DNA of 12,834 nucleotides from Pseudodesulfovibrio sp. (GCA_022712815.1 JAFLJW010000231.1:1-12834), one strand, 5' to 3'; positions 1-7,231 are shown, numbered from the stretch's first letter. Notes: generated from the letters alone by a model not told the origin. Program-made: numbers and translations.

Positions 1-1085
1 GCGCCCGAGTGGGCGGCATCAATTTGGCACAGGGAGTTTGCGACCTGCCCGTGCCATGTGTCGTTGTTCAGGGAGCCAAAGAGGCCATGGAGCGCGGAGT
101 CAACATCTACACCCGTTTCGACGGACGGCCTGAGCTGCGCAAGGCCATTGCCGCCAAGCAGGCCCGGTTCACCGGCATGGAGGTGAACCCCGAAGGAGAG
201 GTGGTCGTATCAGCCGGGGCCACCGGCGCATTCTACGCCACCTGTCTGGCCCTGCTCGATGCAGGCGATGAAGTCATCGTGTTCGAGCCGTACTACGGCT
301 ACCATATCGTGACCATGGCATCGCTTGGCATCAAGCCTGTTTACGTCCCTCTGGAGCCACCAAACTGGGATTTCGTGGCCGAAGATCTGGAAAAGGCCGT
401 CAGCTCAAAGACCCGGGCCATTATTTTGAACACGCCGTCCAATCCGGCGGGCAAGGTCTTTACCCGCGAAGAGCTTCAGGTCATCGCCGATTTTGCCGAG
501 GCCCATGATGTTTTTGTGTTCACTGATGAGATATACGAGCATTTCGTGTTTGACGGGCGAGAGCATCTCGCCCCGGCCACCCTGCCGGGCATGGCAAGGA
601 GGACCATCACCATTTCAGGACTGTCCAAGGTCTTTGCCATCACCGGTTGGCGGTTGGGATACGCCATCTGCGACCCTGAGTGGGCACTGGCCATCGGCCA
701 TTTCAACGACCTTGTTTACGTTTGCGCCCCGGCTCCGTTGCAGATCGGCGCGGCGCGTGGTCTGGACGAGCTTGGACCGGATTACTATCAAACCGTTGCC
801 GACGATCACCAATTGAAACGGGACTTGTTTTGCGACACCCTGCGCCATATCGGCCTGACTCCCTACGTGCCGGAAGGGGCGTATTACACTTTGGCTGACG
901 TGACGAGCCTGCCCGGTTCCACCGCCAAGGAGAGGGCTATTCGCTTGCTCGAAAAGACCGGCGTGGCCTGTGTTCCAGGTTCGGCCTTTTATCGTGGGCC
1001 TGTGGGTGAAACACTGGTTCGTTTCTGTTTTGCCAAGGAAATGCCGATACTTGAAGATGCCATGAACCAGCTGAGGAAATTGTAG
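1..1085 (+). CDS. PLP-dependent class I/II aminotransferase (5' end outside window)
   Basis: Fold-type I aminotransferase, probably transferring an amino group from an aspartate-, aromatic- or methionine-like amino acid to a 2-oxoacid in the cytoplasm. The frame is open from base 3, so the GTG at 9 is very likely internal: the residues there (ARVGGINLAQGVCDLP) match the N-terminal substrate-pocket segment that lies about 25-30 residues into such enzymes. Counting from GTG 9, visible marks are NTPSNPAGK (the PLP/carboxylate-binding Asn-Pro turn), DEIYEHF (Asp that contacts the pyridine nitrogen), and SGLSKVFAITGWRLGY with the Schiff-base lysine at residue 207 (codon 627-629). A late VRFCFA segment should contain the arginine that binds the substrate carboxylate. 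The end is complete (TAG 1083-1085) and the downstream DksA-like gene starts two bases later, so the two are probably co-transcribed. The exact substrate cannot be told from sequence. Confidence 0.93.
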   Translation, partial: ARVGGINLAQGVCDLPVPCVVVQGAKEAMERGVNIYTRFDGRPELRKAIAAKQARFTGMEVNPEGEVVVSAGATGAFYATCLALLDAGDEVIVFEPYYGYHIVTMASLGIKPVYVPLEPPNWDFVAEDLEKAVSSKTRAIILNTPSNPAGKVFTREELQVIADFAEAHDVFVFTDEIYEHFVFDGREHLAPATLPGMARRTITISGLSKVFAITGWRLGYAICDPEWALAIGHFNDLVYVCAPAPLQIGAARGLDELGPDYYQTVADDHQLKRDLFCDTLRHIGLTPYVPEGAYYTLADVTSLPGSTAKERAIRLLEKTGVACVPGSAFYRGPVGETLVRFCFAKEMPILEDAMNQLRKL

Positions 1086-1087
1086 TC

Positions 1088-1423
1088 ATGAATGAGAAGC
1101 AAAAGCAGGAATTCAGGGAAGACGCCCGAGCCGAGATCGAGAGCCTCAAGGTTGAAATTCCCAAGCTCAAGGCGTTGCTCAAGCCCGTGTCACCGGACAA
1201 CGCCATCGGGCGTATTTCGCGCATGGACAACATCGTCAATCAATCCGTGATCAAGGCGCAGTTCTCCAAGGCCAAGGTCCGTCTGGTTCGGCTCAAGGAA
1301 GCCCTGAAACGAGTGGATGAGGACGAGGATTTCGGTCTTTGTATCGACTGCGGCGACCCGATACCCATGGCACGGTTAAAGGCTTTGCCGGAGACTGAAT
1401 TCTGTGTGGAGTGCGCCGAGTAG
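1088..1423 (+). CDS. TraR/DksA-family zinc-finger protein
   Basis: Short (111 aa) member of the DksA/TraR superfamily. Characterised members bind RNA polymerase through its secondary channel and change transcription initiation, often with ppGpp. The N-terminal two thirds is highly charged and helical, as expected for the coiled coil, with SPDNAIGRISRMD in the region that forms the turn in the family. The C-terminal C4 zinc finger is intact: Cys85-x2-Cys88, 17 residues, Cys106-x2-Cys109. It is shorter than E. coli DksA (151 aa) and lacks an obvious DPADRA-type tip, so it is better called DksA-like than DksA. Start ATG 1088 has GAGGA about 10 bases upstream, inside the end of the aminotransferase gene. 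It is last in its unit; the terminator at 1451 follows. RNA polymerase binding is inferred from the family. Confidence 0.88.
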   Translation: MNEKQKQEFREDARAEIESLKVEIPKLKALLKPVSPDNAIGRISRMDNIVNQSVIKAQFSKAKVRLVRLKEALKRVDEDEDFGLCIDCGDPIPMARLKALPETEFCVECAE

Positions 1424-1450
1424 CCAGTCTTCAATGAAATCTGAAAGAAG

Positions 1451-1490
1451 AGACCGTCGCTTGCACAGGTGCAAGCGACGGTCTTTGTTG
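1451..1490. terminator. Intrinsic terminator, probably shared by convergent units
   Basis: Perfect 14-bp inverted repeat (agaccgtcgcttgc 1451-1464; its complement 1471-1484) with a 6-base loop, followed on the plus strand by a T-rich run (1482-1490). It lies between the stop of the plus-strand DksA-like gene (1423) and the stop of the minus-strand antiporter gene (1509). Read on the minus strand, the hairpin is followed by a pyrimidine-rich stretch (tcttctttc), so it can plausibly end both converging transcripts, better on the plus strand. Confidence 0.85.
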
Positions 1491-1508
1491 TTTGTATGGT
1501 AACCACCA

Positions 1509-3140
1509 TCAAGCGGGCTCGGTTGCTTCCTTTTTCGGTGTGAGCGATTCGATATTTGAGACATCAAGGGTCTTGCATATATGTGAGGCAAGGCCGAGGC
1601 CCGCTTCTCCGTAGACGTTGAAAGAGGTACTCACGCCTGCTTCACGCAGGATTTCGACCTGATCGTCAAACTCGGCCATGGCAGCAATTTCTCCGGTATA
1701 TCCACGATCTTTCAGCTTGCTCACTACATATATTTGCGATTCTAGATTCGGTATGGTCAGCACCATGAGTTTGATCTTGCCGCCGACTTTGGGAAGCTTG
1801 CGCCAGAAATCAGGATCAGTGACATCGGCCAGAGACACATCTCTTCCTTCTTTTCGGTGTCTGTCGATGGTATCGATACTGAAGTCGATACCAATGACCA
1901 CCGGGCCGAATTTTTCGGTAAAGTAATCATATGCTCCGGTCCCCACGCGGCCCATGCCGACGATGCCTACCTGCCAGATTCCTGAATTATACGATTTTTC
2001 GTCCTGATGTCTGTCTTTTGTTTCAAATTTTTTGAGGGGATTTCTTATCTTGTCGAAAAAGATGTCCGCCATTTTATTGCACGGTGATGCCAGGACAAAG
2101 GATATGGACATGGCCACGGCAATGGCAAGCAGCCAGTCGCGGCCAAGCCAGCCGTTGGCAACGGCCAGACCGCCCACGATGAGGCCGAATTCGCTGTAGT
2201 TGGCAAGGTTCAGGGAGGTGATGAATGAGGTTCTGGCCTTGAGTTTGAAACGGGTGAACAGCCAGAAGAACAGGGCCACCTTGATCGGTGCCACCATGAC
2301 GAAAATCAGGGATGCACCAAGGGTCTGCATGGACGGCAATCCGGCCAGACCGATCTCCAGAAAGAATCCGACCAGCAGGAAATCCTTGATGCTGTAAAGC
2401 GATTTGGCGAGGTCTTTGGCCCGGCTGTGCGGAGCAAGCAGCATGCCCATTATCAATGCGCCGAGGTCTGCCTTGAGGCCAACGACATCAAAGGCATAGG
2501 CCCCGGCCACAAAGGCCAGAAAAAAGCCGAAAAGGACCTGGAGTTCACCATGGCCGATGCGGTCGAGGATACGCATGAACAGCCATCTGGCAAAGGGCAG
2601 CGCACCGAGAACGGCCAACGCCCAGAGGGACGGAATCTTGCCGGTGGAAAACGTCAGGAACAGAACCGCGAAGATGTCCTGTACGATGAGCACACCGATG
2701 GCGGTACGGCCATTGAGTGAAGAGGAGCGTCCACTTTCTTCAAGAATTTTGATGGCAAAGACCGTGGATGAGAAACTGAGTGCAAAGGCCACGAGCATGG
2801 CCGTGTACATGTTGAGGTTTGCAAAGAACGACAACCCCGCGGCGGAAAGCCCCATCAGGCCGACCCCGAAAATAGCTACGGTGATGAGCATGTGCAGGCT
2901 TGCTCCGGCCCATACCTCGGGGCGCAGCAAACCCTTGATTTTGAGCTTGAGGCCGATGGTGAAGAGCAGGATGGTGACACCGATATCGGCAATGCCCTGA
3001 ATGGTGGGGCCGGATGTATAACCCTGAGTGCTAAGTGCGAATCCCGCAACGAGATATCCGACCAGTGGCGGCAGGCCGATCCGGCTTGCCAGATACCCGC
3101 AACTGAAAGCGAGAAGGAGAACCAAGGGGTCCAGATGCAT
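1509..3140 (-). CDS. CPA2-family cation:proton antiporter with C-terminal RCK/TrkA-N domain
   Basis: 543-aa inner-membrane protein resembling KefB/KefC/YbaL-type monovalent cation:H+ antiporters (known family role: K+ or Na+ efflux in exchange for protons). Residues 1 to about 370 are an almost continuous series of membrane helices (about 12). They include the family's opening PPLVGYLVAGF and a QD motif (VLIVQDIFAVLF) with the membrane-embedded Asp of CPA2 transporters. After a basic linker, a Rossmann RCK domain starts near residue 389 with GMGRVG (395-400) and Asp419 at the end of the second strand, which suggests NAD(H)-type nucleotide sensing. There is no RCK_C domain and no obvious KefF/KefG partner gene. 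Start ATG 3138-3140 has GGAG upstream, in the 12 bases after the K+ channel stop, so the two genes are tightly linked and translation may be coupled. Ion specificity is unknown. Confidence 0.9.
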   Translation of the reverse strand: MHLDPLVLLLAFSCGYLASRIGLPPLVGYLVAGFALSTQGYTSGPTIQGIADIGVTILLFTIGLKLKIKGLLRPEVWAGASLHMLITVAIFGVGLMGLSAAGLSFFANLNMYTAMLVAFALSFSSTVFAIKILEESGRSSSLNGRTAIGVLIVQDIFAVLFLTFSTGKIPSLWALAVLGALPFARWLFMRILDRIGHGELQVLFGFFLAFVAGAYAFDVVGLKADLGALIMGMLLAPHSRAKDLAKSLYSIKDFLLVGFFLEIGLAGLPSMQTLGASLIFVMVAPIKVALFFWLFTRFKLKARTSFITSLNLANYSEFGLIVGGLAVANGWLGRDWLLAIAVAMSISFVLASPCNKMADIFFDKIRNPLKKFETKDRHQDEKSYNSGIWQVGIVGMGRVGTGAYDYFTEKFGPVVIGIDFSIDTIDRHRKEGRDVSLADVTDPDFWRKLPKVGGKIKLMVLTIPNLESQIYVVSKLKDRGYTGEIAAMAEFDDQVEILREAGVSTSFNVYGEAGLGLASHICKTLDVSNIESLTPKKEATEPA

Positions 3141-3152
3141 GACGGCTCCAGT

Positions 3153-3974
3153 TTATTTGTCGGTGGCTTTCGGTTTTGAAGACGTGGAGTTTGTCTTGAC
3201 CACGCCACGGGTGATGATGCCGATCATCAGGGCAAACATGATGTAGCTGACCAGACACTGGAATATGAGCAGTAGTTTGCCGTCCCAGCTTTTGGGTACG
3301 ATATCGCCGTAGCCGAGAGTGGTCATGGTCACGACGGTGTAATACAGGGCGTCGATGAAGAGTTGACCCTGATTTGCGCCGAACCCGAACGGAGGAGGTG
3401 CTCCTGCCAGGAGATGCCCGGCTTCCAGAGTGGCGTTTACCAAGGTAAACCCAGCCAGCATGTTCAGGTAGATGCGCAGCAACTCGGCGACTTCGGACCA
3501 TGTGGTGATCCTGTCCGGCCTGAGCATGTCCGCGACATCCTTGGAAAAGACGCGTAAATGCCAGATGAGTATAGTCAGTACGAACAAGGTCAGTACGATG
3601 ATGCCGAGATTGTGGAGGCCGAAAAGGATGTCGAACGATCCGCCGATGAAGCCGACCAGCGCGGCATATCTGATCTTCTCCCGGCTGGCGAGTTGATTGA
3701 GCCACGCTATCTTTTTGCGGACTCGTCGATTATGGCGCCAGTGGAACGCCACGGCGCATCCAGCCACAAAAAAACCGTTGGCAGTTGCCAAAGAGATGTC
3801 GACCAAGCTGATTCTATTGTCGATGATATCCCGAAAAACATCTTGGGGAAAGATGCTCTGGCTGACGAAGAGTGAAATCACACCCAGAAAGAAACAGGGG
3901 ACGAAATGGGTGAAGGCCACCTGAAGAAATGTTGTTTTTATATCATCATTCATATTAGCATGAAATATTTGCAT
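3153..3974 (-). CDS. Voltage-gated-like K+ channel, six membrane helices, no RCK tail
   Basis: 273-aa inner-membrane protein with an Ion_trans_2-type pore. Predicted membrane helices lie near residues 16-36, 56-77, 101-119, 122-141, 165-185 and 235-256, with the pore helix and filter at about 203-228. The filter TTLGYGD (218-224) is the K+-selectivity signature, with Leu where Val or Ile is usual. The segment before the pore lacks an Arg/Lys-rich S4 ladder, so voltage sensing is not evident. The polar tail after the last helix is only about 18 residues, so it has no cytosolic RCK or cyclic-nucleotide domain. The start is uncertain: ATG 3974 (used) and ATG 3953 (residue 8) are both possible and neither has a clear Shine-Dalgarno sequence. 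It lies between the binding-protein gene (31-base gap) and the antiporter (12-base gap). K+ selectivity is inferred from the filter. Confidence 0.88.
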   Translation of the reverse strand: MQIFHANMNDDIKTTFLQVAFTHFVPCFFLGVISLFVSQSIFPQDVFRDIIDNRISLVDISLATANGFFVAGCAVAFHWRHNRRVRKKIAWLNQLASREKIRYAALVGFIGGSFDILFGLHNLGIIVLTLFVLTILIWHLRVFSKDVADMLRPDRITTWSEVAELLRIYLNMLAGFTLVNATLEAGHLLAGAPPPFGFGANQGQLFIDALYYTVVTMTTLGYGDIVPKSWDGKLLLIFQCLVSYIMFALMIGIITRGVVKTNSTSSKPKATDK

Positions 3975-4005
3975 ACAATGGCCGCAGATGCAACGGGAAT
4001 GGCGG

Positions 4006-4806
4006 CTATTCCGGGGTCCTGAGATGAATGATGGTGCGATTTTCAGGTTTTATCCGGTCGTAATTCCTGGCCCAGTGCTTTTTGATCAGCCTGTCCATCA
4101 ACCCTGACTCCCTGGCCTTGATCAGCGCGGTTTTGAGGATGGGTTTGAGAAGGGGGGTTTTGGGGCTGACATAGAATATGTAATCTCGATTATAGACCAG
4201 CATCAGATGTGGTTCGATGACAAGTTCCGGGTAGTTTTTCACTTCCCGGACCACCTCGCTGAAACCCCGTGAGAAATAGTCCACACCGCGTGAACCTTCG
4301 GCCACCATGTCATAGAGGAGTCGCCAGTCAGTCACTTCGAGATAGGGAAGGAAATTGGCTTCCCAGATATTGACATCAAACCAGCCCTTGCCAAATCCTC
4401 CCACTTTGCCGAGCCGACGAAAATCTCCTCGTGTCCTGACATCCTTGTATTCGTCCACGTCTCTTTGGGCGACAAGCAGGATTCGCTGGCCGATGAGTCC
4501 ATTGGTCAGGTTGACCGGAATCGGGCTGTACAGGTTGTCGCGCGCACTGGACCGAATGCGCCAGACCACGTTGATTTCGCCGTTTTCCAGCATGGACAAT
4601 TCGCGCAGGTGGGGAATGTTCTCCACTTTCTCGATATCCACGATGTAACCGGCCTGTTCCAGAGCGGTGGCCAAAAGCTCATGGTAATATTCATGGGTCC
4701 CGTTGGAATAAGCGGGCATGTGAATGGTCAGATGATCGGCGCTTGATTTCGCCGGAACCAGAAAAAGGGTGACCATTACGGCCAGACTGAATATTGCTCT
4801 GAACAT
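4006..4806 (-). CDS. Periplasmic solute-binding protein, family 3-like, orphan
   Basis: 266-aa exported protein resembling bacterial family 3 solute-binding proteins (amino-acid-binding fold, SBP_bac_3-like), though divergent. A signal peptide is clear: MFR, a hydrophobic core to about residue 18, then AKSSA|D with likely signal peptidase I cleavage after residue 23. No lipobox cysteine is seen, so it should be soluble in the periplasm. The mature part begins LTIHMPAYSNGTHEYYHELL, like the first lobe of the fold, and ends with helices of the kind GLMDRLIKKHWARNY. No ABC permease or ATPase gene is adjacent; the next genes encode a K+ channel and a cation antiporter. Start ATG 4804-4806 has AGGAG about 12 bases upstream and a good promoter beyond it, so it is probably first in the operon. 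The ligand is unknown; a sensory or channel-modulating role is a guess from context. Confidence 0.82.
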   Translation of the reverse strand: MFRAIFSLAVMVTLFLVPAKSSADHLTIHMPAYSNGTHEYYHELLATALEQAGYIVDIEKVENIPHLRELSMLENGEINVVWRIRSSARDNLYSPIPVNLTNGLIGQRILLVAQRDVDEYKDVRTRGDFRRLGKVGGFGKGWFDVNIWEANFLPYLEVTDWRLLYDMVAEGSRGVDYFSRGFSEVVREVKNYPELVIEPHLMLVYNRDYIFYVSPKTPLLKPILKTALIKARESGLMDRLIKKHWARNYDRIKPENRTIIHLRTPE

Positions 4807-4835
4807 CTGTATATAAAACTCCTATTGATTAAACC

Positions 4836-4864
4836 AGATTATCCAGAACAGGGTAGCAAGTCAA
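4836..4864 (-). promoter_or_regulatory. Sigma70-type promoter for the binding protein/channel/antiporter operon
   Basis: On the minus strand: -35 TTGACT (4859-4864), a 17-base spacer, and -10 TAATCT (4836-4841). Transcription should start near 4829, leaving about 22 bases of leader that include the AGGAG ribosome site. It is the only good promoter match between ffh and the minus-strand unit that points this way. Confidence 0.65.
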
Positions 4865-4901
4865 TGAAGGTGTGGCAAAGAAAAACAGAACGGATCAGAC
4901 T

Positions 4902-4916
4902 GTTGACAAAGTCAAC
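4902..4916. promoter_or_regulatory. Palindromic site upstream of the operon promoter (possible operator)
   Basis: Perfect inverted repeat GTTGAC-AAA-GTCAAC. Its centre is about 45 bp upstream of the minus-strand -35 box at 4864, a usual place for an activator site. On the plus strand it contains TTGACA, but no fitting -10 follows at 16-19 bases, so an operator reading is favoured over a promoter. Which factor binds, if any, is unknown. Confidence 0.3.
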
Positions 4917-5104
4917 TCTGGCAGGTTGTTGGGTGTTTTCAGGTAGCCATGTGCCAGTATATATTTGAAGGATATGTACGCCTTTGCTGGCCGGTCATGG
5001 CGGGGTGGGCAGGAGGGTAAACAGCAATACACGGCTCCTCGAATACGTGGCAGAGAATCTTTGGGAACAGGGGGTTTTGCTATGGTCCGCAACCTGCTCC
5101 GCAC
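4917..5104. other. Intergenic stretch with no recognised gene
   Basis: This is the core of the roughly 400-base gap between the divergent binding-protein and ffh genes. No coding frame with a ribosome site or recognisable product is seen, and no tRNA or SRP RNA core. One inverted repeat is visible: AGGGGGTTT (5069-5077) with AAACCCCCT (5132-5140), 54 bases apart, enclosing the -35 of the proposed ffh promoter. Confidence 0.4.
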
Positions 5105-5133
5105 TTGACTATCTCTTCAATCTGGCTTAACAA
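5105..5133 (+). promoter_or_regulatory. Candidate promoter for ffh
   Basis: TTGACT (5105-5110), a 17-base spacer, then TAACAA (5128-5133). The -35 matches consensus at 5 of 6 positions, but the -10 at only 3 of 6. It would give a leader of about 65 bases before the ffh start. It is the best plus-strand match in the gap but weaker than the divergent promoter at 4836-4864. Confidence 0.35.
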
Positions 5134-5190
5134 ACCCCCTCTTTGCCTGCGCAGGACGGGAGTCGTGCGTATGGATAATGAGGTAAATTC

Positions 5191-5210
5191 GGGAGATAGA
5201 ACAATTGTTC
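5191..5210 (+). promoter_or_regulatory. ffh ribosome-binding site and palindrome over a TTG start
   Basis: GGGAG (5191-5195) sits nine bases before TTG 5205-5207. The only in-frame ATG upstream (5178) runs straight into TAA, so TTG is the start. The bases GAACAATTGTTC (5199-5210) form a perfect 12-bp palindrome centred on the first base of the start codon. Confidence 0.75.
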
Positions 5211-6704
5211 GAGAGCCTTCAAGACAGACTTGCCGATGCTTTTCAAAAATTCAGAGGCCAAAAACAACTTGACGAAGAAAACGTCAAGGCTGGTTTGCGT
5301 GAGGTGCGTCTCGCCCTTCTCGAAGCCGATGTCAATTTCAAGGTAGTCAAGGAATTCATCGACCAGATCAGGGAACGCGCCCTGGGCGAAGAGGTCATGA
5401 AGGGCCTTGATCCCGGCCAGCAGATTGTCAAGATCGTCAACGATGAACTGATCAAGCTTCTGGGTGGCGAGCAGCAGGATCTGGATCTCAAGGCAAGTCC
5501 GCTCAAGCTGATGATGGTCGGTTTGCAGGGATCGGGTAAGACCACCTCCTCTGGCAAGCTGGCCCTCTATCTTCGGAAGCAGCATGGCAGGAAGCCGTAC
5601 CTTGTTCCCGCTGATGTCTATCGTCCGGCGGCCATTGAGCAGTTGACCACGCTGGCAAAGCAGCTTGATTGCCCGGTTTATCCGTCCGCCACGGACATGA
5701 ATCCGGTGGACATCTGCAAGGACGCACTTGAAAAGGCCGAAGAACTCGGCTGTGATCTGGTGATCTTTGATACCGCGGGTCGGTTGCACATCGACGAACC
5801 CCTCATGGATGAGCTCAAAAACATCAAAGAGGCGTGCAACCCGCAGGAAATTTTGTTCGTGGCAGATGCCATGACCGGTCAGGATGCCGTGACCGTTGCC
5901 GATGCCTTCAATGAAAAGCTCGACATCTCCGGCGTGATCCTGACCAAGATGGACGGTGACGCCAGAGGCGGCGCAGCCCTGTCCATCAAGAGCGTGACCG
6001 GCAAGTCGGTCAAGTTCGTCGGTGTCGGCGAAAAGCTCAGCGAGCTGGAACTCTTCCATCCTGATCGCATCGCTTCCCGCATTCTCGGCATGGGCGACAT
6101 GATGACCTTGATCGAGAAGGCCCAGACCGAGATCGATGAGGATGAAGCCAAGGCCATGGCCGAGAAAATGGCCAAAGCGGAATTCGATTTCGAGGATTTT
6201 CGCAGTCACATGCGCAAGATCAAGAAGCTCGGAAGCATGGAAGGGCTGCTCAAGATGATTCCCGGCATGGGTAATATCATGAAGCAGATGGGCAGCGATG
6301 TCTTGCCCGAAGACGAGTTGAAGCGGACGGATGCCATTATTTCCTCCATGACCATGAAGGAACGCCGTCAGCCCAAGCTCATCAACCAGAGCCGCAAGGA
6401 ACGCATTGCCAAAGGTTCCGGTGTCACCGTAGGCGATGTCAATGCGCTCATCAAGAATTTCAAGCAGATGGGCAAAGTCATGCAGTCCATGATGGGCGGT
6501 GGCAAGAAAAAGGGCAAATTCGGTCTGCCCGGACTCGGTGGCGGTGCAATGCCGGATATGGGCGCACTCGGCGGTATGCCCGGAATGCCAGGAATGCCCG
6601 GCATGGAAGAAGAGAGCGGCAAGAGAGCCCTGTCCAAGAAGACGCTCAAGGCACGCAAGAAAAAGAAGCTGAAAAAGCAACAGCGCAAGAAGAAGAAAAA
6701 GTAA
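5205..6704 (+). CDS. ffh: Signal recognition particle protein Ffh (SRP54)
   Basis: GTPase that, with 4.5S RNA, binds signal sequences on nascent membrane and secretory proteins and docks them on FtsY. The N domain (about 1-95) has the helical start MFESLQDRL. The G domain has the P-loop GLQGSGKT (106-113), DVYRPAAIEQL, DTAGRLHID (from 189), TKMDGDARGG (247-256) and GVGEKLSELE. The methionine-rich M domain runs from about 325 to 430, with the finger-loop GMGNIMKQMG region and SGVTVGDVNALIKNFKQMG, the helix that binds SRP RNA. At 499 aa it is longer than E. coli Ffh (453). The extra part is a Gly/Met/Pro-rich run with repeated MPG (about 440-467) and a very lysine-rich tail (478-499). The start is TTG, chosen by the GGGAG ribosome site. 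rpsP follows 206 bases later with its own likely promoter. Confidence 0.98.
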   Translation: MFESLQDRLADAFQKFRGQKQLDEENVKAGLREVRLALLEADVNFKVVKEFIDQIRERALGEEVMKGLDPGQQIVKIVNDELIKLLGGEQQDLDLKASPLKLMMVGLQGSGKTTSSGKLALYLRKQHGRKPYLVPADVYRPAAIEQLTTLAKQLDCPVYPSATDMNPVDICKDALEKAEELGCDLVIFDTAGRLHIDEPLMDELKNIKEACNPQEILFVADAMTGQDAVTVADAFNEKLDISGVILTKMDGDARGGAALSIKSVTGKSVKFVGVGEKLSELELFHPDRIASRILGMGDMMTLIEKAQTEIDEDEAKAMAEKMAKAEFDFEDFRSHMRKIKKLGSMEGLLKMIPGMGNIMKQMGSDVLPEDELKRTDAIISSMTMKERRQPKLINQSRKERIAKGSGVTVGDVNALIKNFKQMGKVMQSMMGGGKKKGKFGLPGLGGGAMPDMGALGGMPGMPGMPGMEEESGKRALSKKTLKARKKKKLKKQQRKKKKK

Positions 6705-6857
6705 TAGTGGAAATAAGGCAGCCCGAAATTGATTCTCGTCATTTCGGAGACTGTCGGGAATGGTCCAAGTGCAATGCTGCATCGGAAATCATTTTGCGGC
6801 AGGCAACGCGACAACCGGGCCGTTATCGACAGTCGGGGCTTGCAGAAGATAATCAAC

Positions 6858-6886
6858 TTGCCAAGTAACAGGCAAAAACGTATTAA
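6858..6886 (+). promoter_or_regulatory. Candidate promoter for the rpsP-rplS operon
   Basis: TTGCCA (6858-6863), exactly 17 bases, then TATTAA (6881-6886), about 25 bases before the rpsP ATG. Matches to consensus are 5 of 6 and 4 of 6. The predicted leader is short (about 18 bases) and just includes the GGGGG ribosome site (6896-6900). The -35 lies within a small palindrome ACTTG-C-CAAGT. Confidence 0.45.
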
Positions 6887-6910
6887 CAATTTATTGGGGG
6901 TATAAGTACC

Positions 6911-7150
6911 ATGGCTATGAAAATCAGACTGACCCGGATGGGTTCCAAGAAGCGTCCTTTTTATCGTGTAGTGGCTCTTGACAGTGCGACTCGCCGCGAT
7001 GGACGTCCTGTGGAATTTCTTGGACATTTCAATCCGATGGTCGAGCCCAACGACATTAAGCTCGACATGGAAAATATCGAAAAATGGCTTGCCAAAGGTG
7101 CCCAGCCGAGCAATACCGTTCGTTCTCTGCTGAAAAAAGCCGGAAAGTAG
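6911..7150 (+). CDS. rpsP: 30S ribosomal protein bS16
   Basis: 79-aa ribosomal protein S16, a 30S assembly protein that contacts 16S rRNA. The family's start is exact: MAMKIRLTRMGSKKRPFYRV, then DSATRRDGRPVEFLGHFNP and a C-terminal segment (WLAKGAQPSNTVRSLLKKAG) typical of S16. Length is close to the usual 80-90 aa. ATG 6911 is taken because GGGGG lies ten bases upstream; an in-frame ATG two codons later is less well spaced. It leads the translation cluster rpsP-khpA-rimM-trmD-rplS, an order found widely in bacteria. Confidence 0.98.
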   Translation: MAMKIRLTRMGSKKRPFYRVVALDSATRRDGRPVEFLGHFNPMVEPNDIKLDMENIEKWLAKGAQPSNTVRSLLKKAGK

Positions 7151-7231
7151 CACAGTGCTTCTGTTCTCTGGCTTCTGATTGGCAGCTCAAGTTCAGGGTG
7201 CGGAAACGCGCTCACACCGGAGGGAGACGTC

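Noticed and set aside
9..11. GTG at 9 as the true start of the aminotransferase
   Set aside because: The frame is open to the window edge and the first residues already match a segment internal to the family, so the gene must begin upstream.
4990..5030. Possible 4.5S SRP RNA next to ffh (CAGG...GTAA...AGCA seen near 5009-5026)
   Set aside because: The order of motifs is suggestive, but the short helix that must join CAGG/AGCA to the tetraloop cannot pair, and no flanking stem is present.
4895..5104. 69-codon minus-strand frame in the gap before ffh
   Set aside because: No ribosome site, Pro/Cys-rich translation without family resemblance, and it runs through the palindrome and promoter region; not supported as a gene.
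5127..6782. Open frame of 551 codons on the minus strand opposite ffh
   Set aside because: It is a mirror of ffh codon bias: Leu/His/Asp-rich low-complexity translation, no ribosome site, and it fully covers a certain gene.
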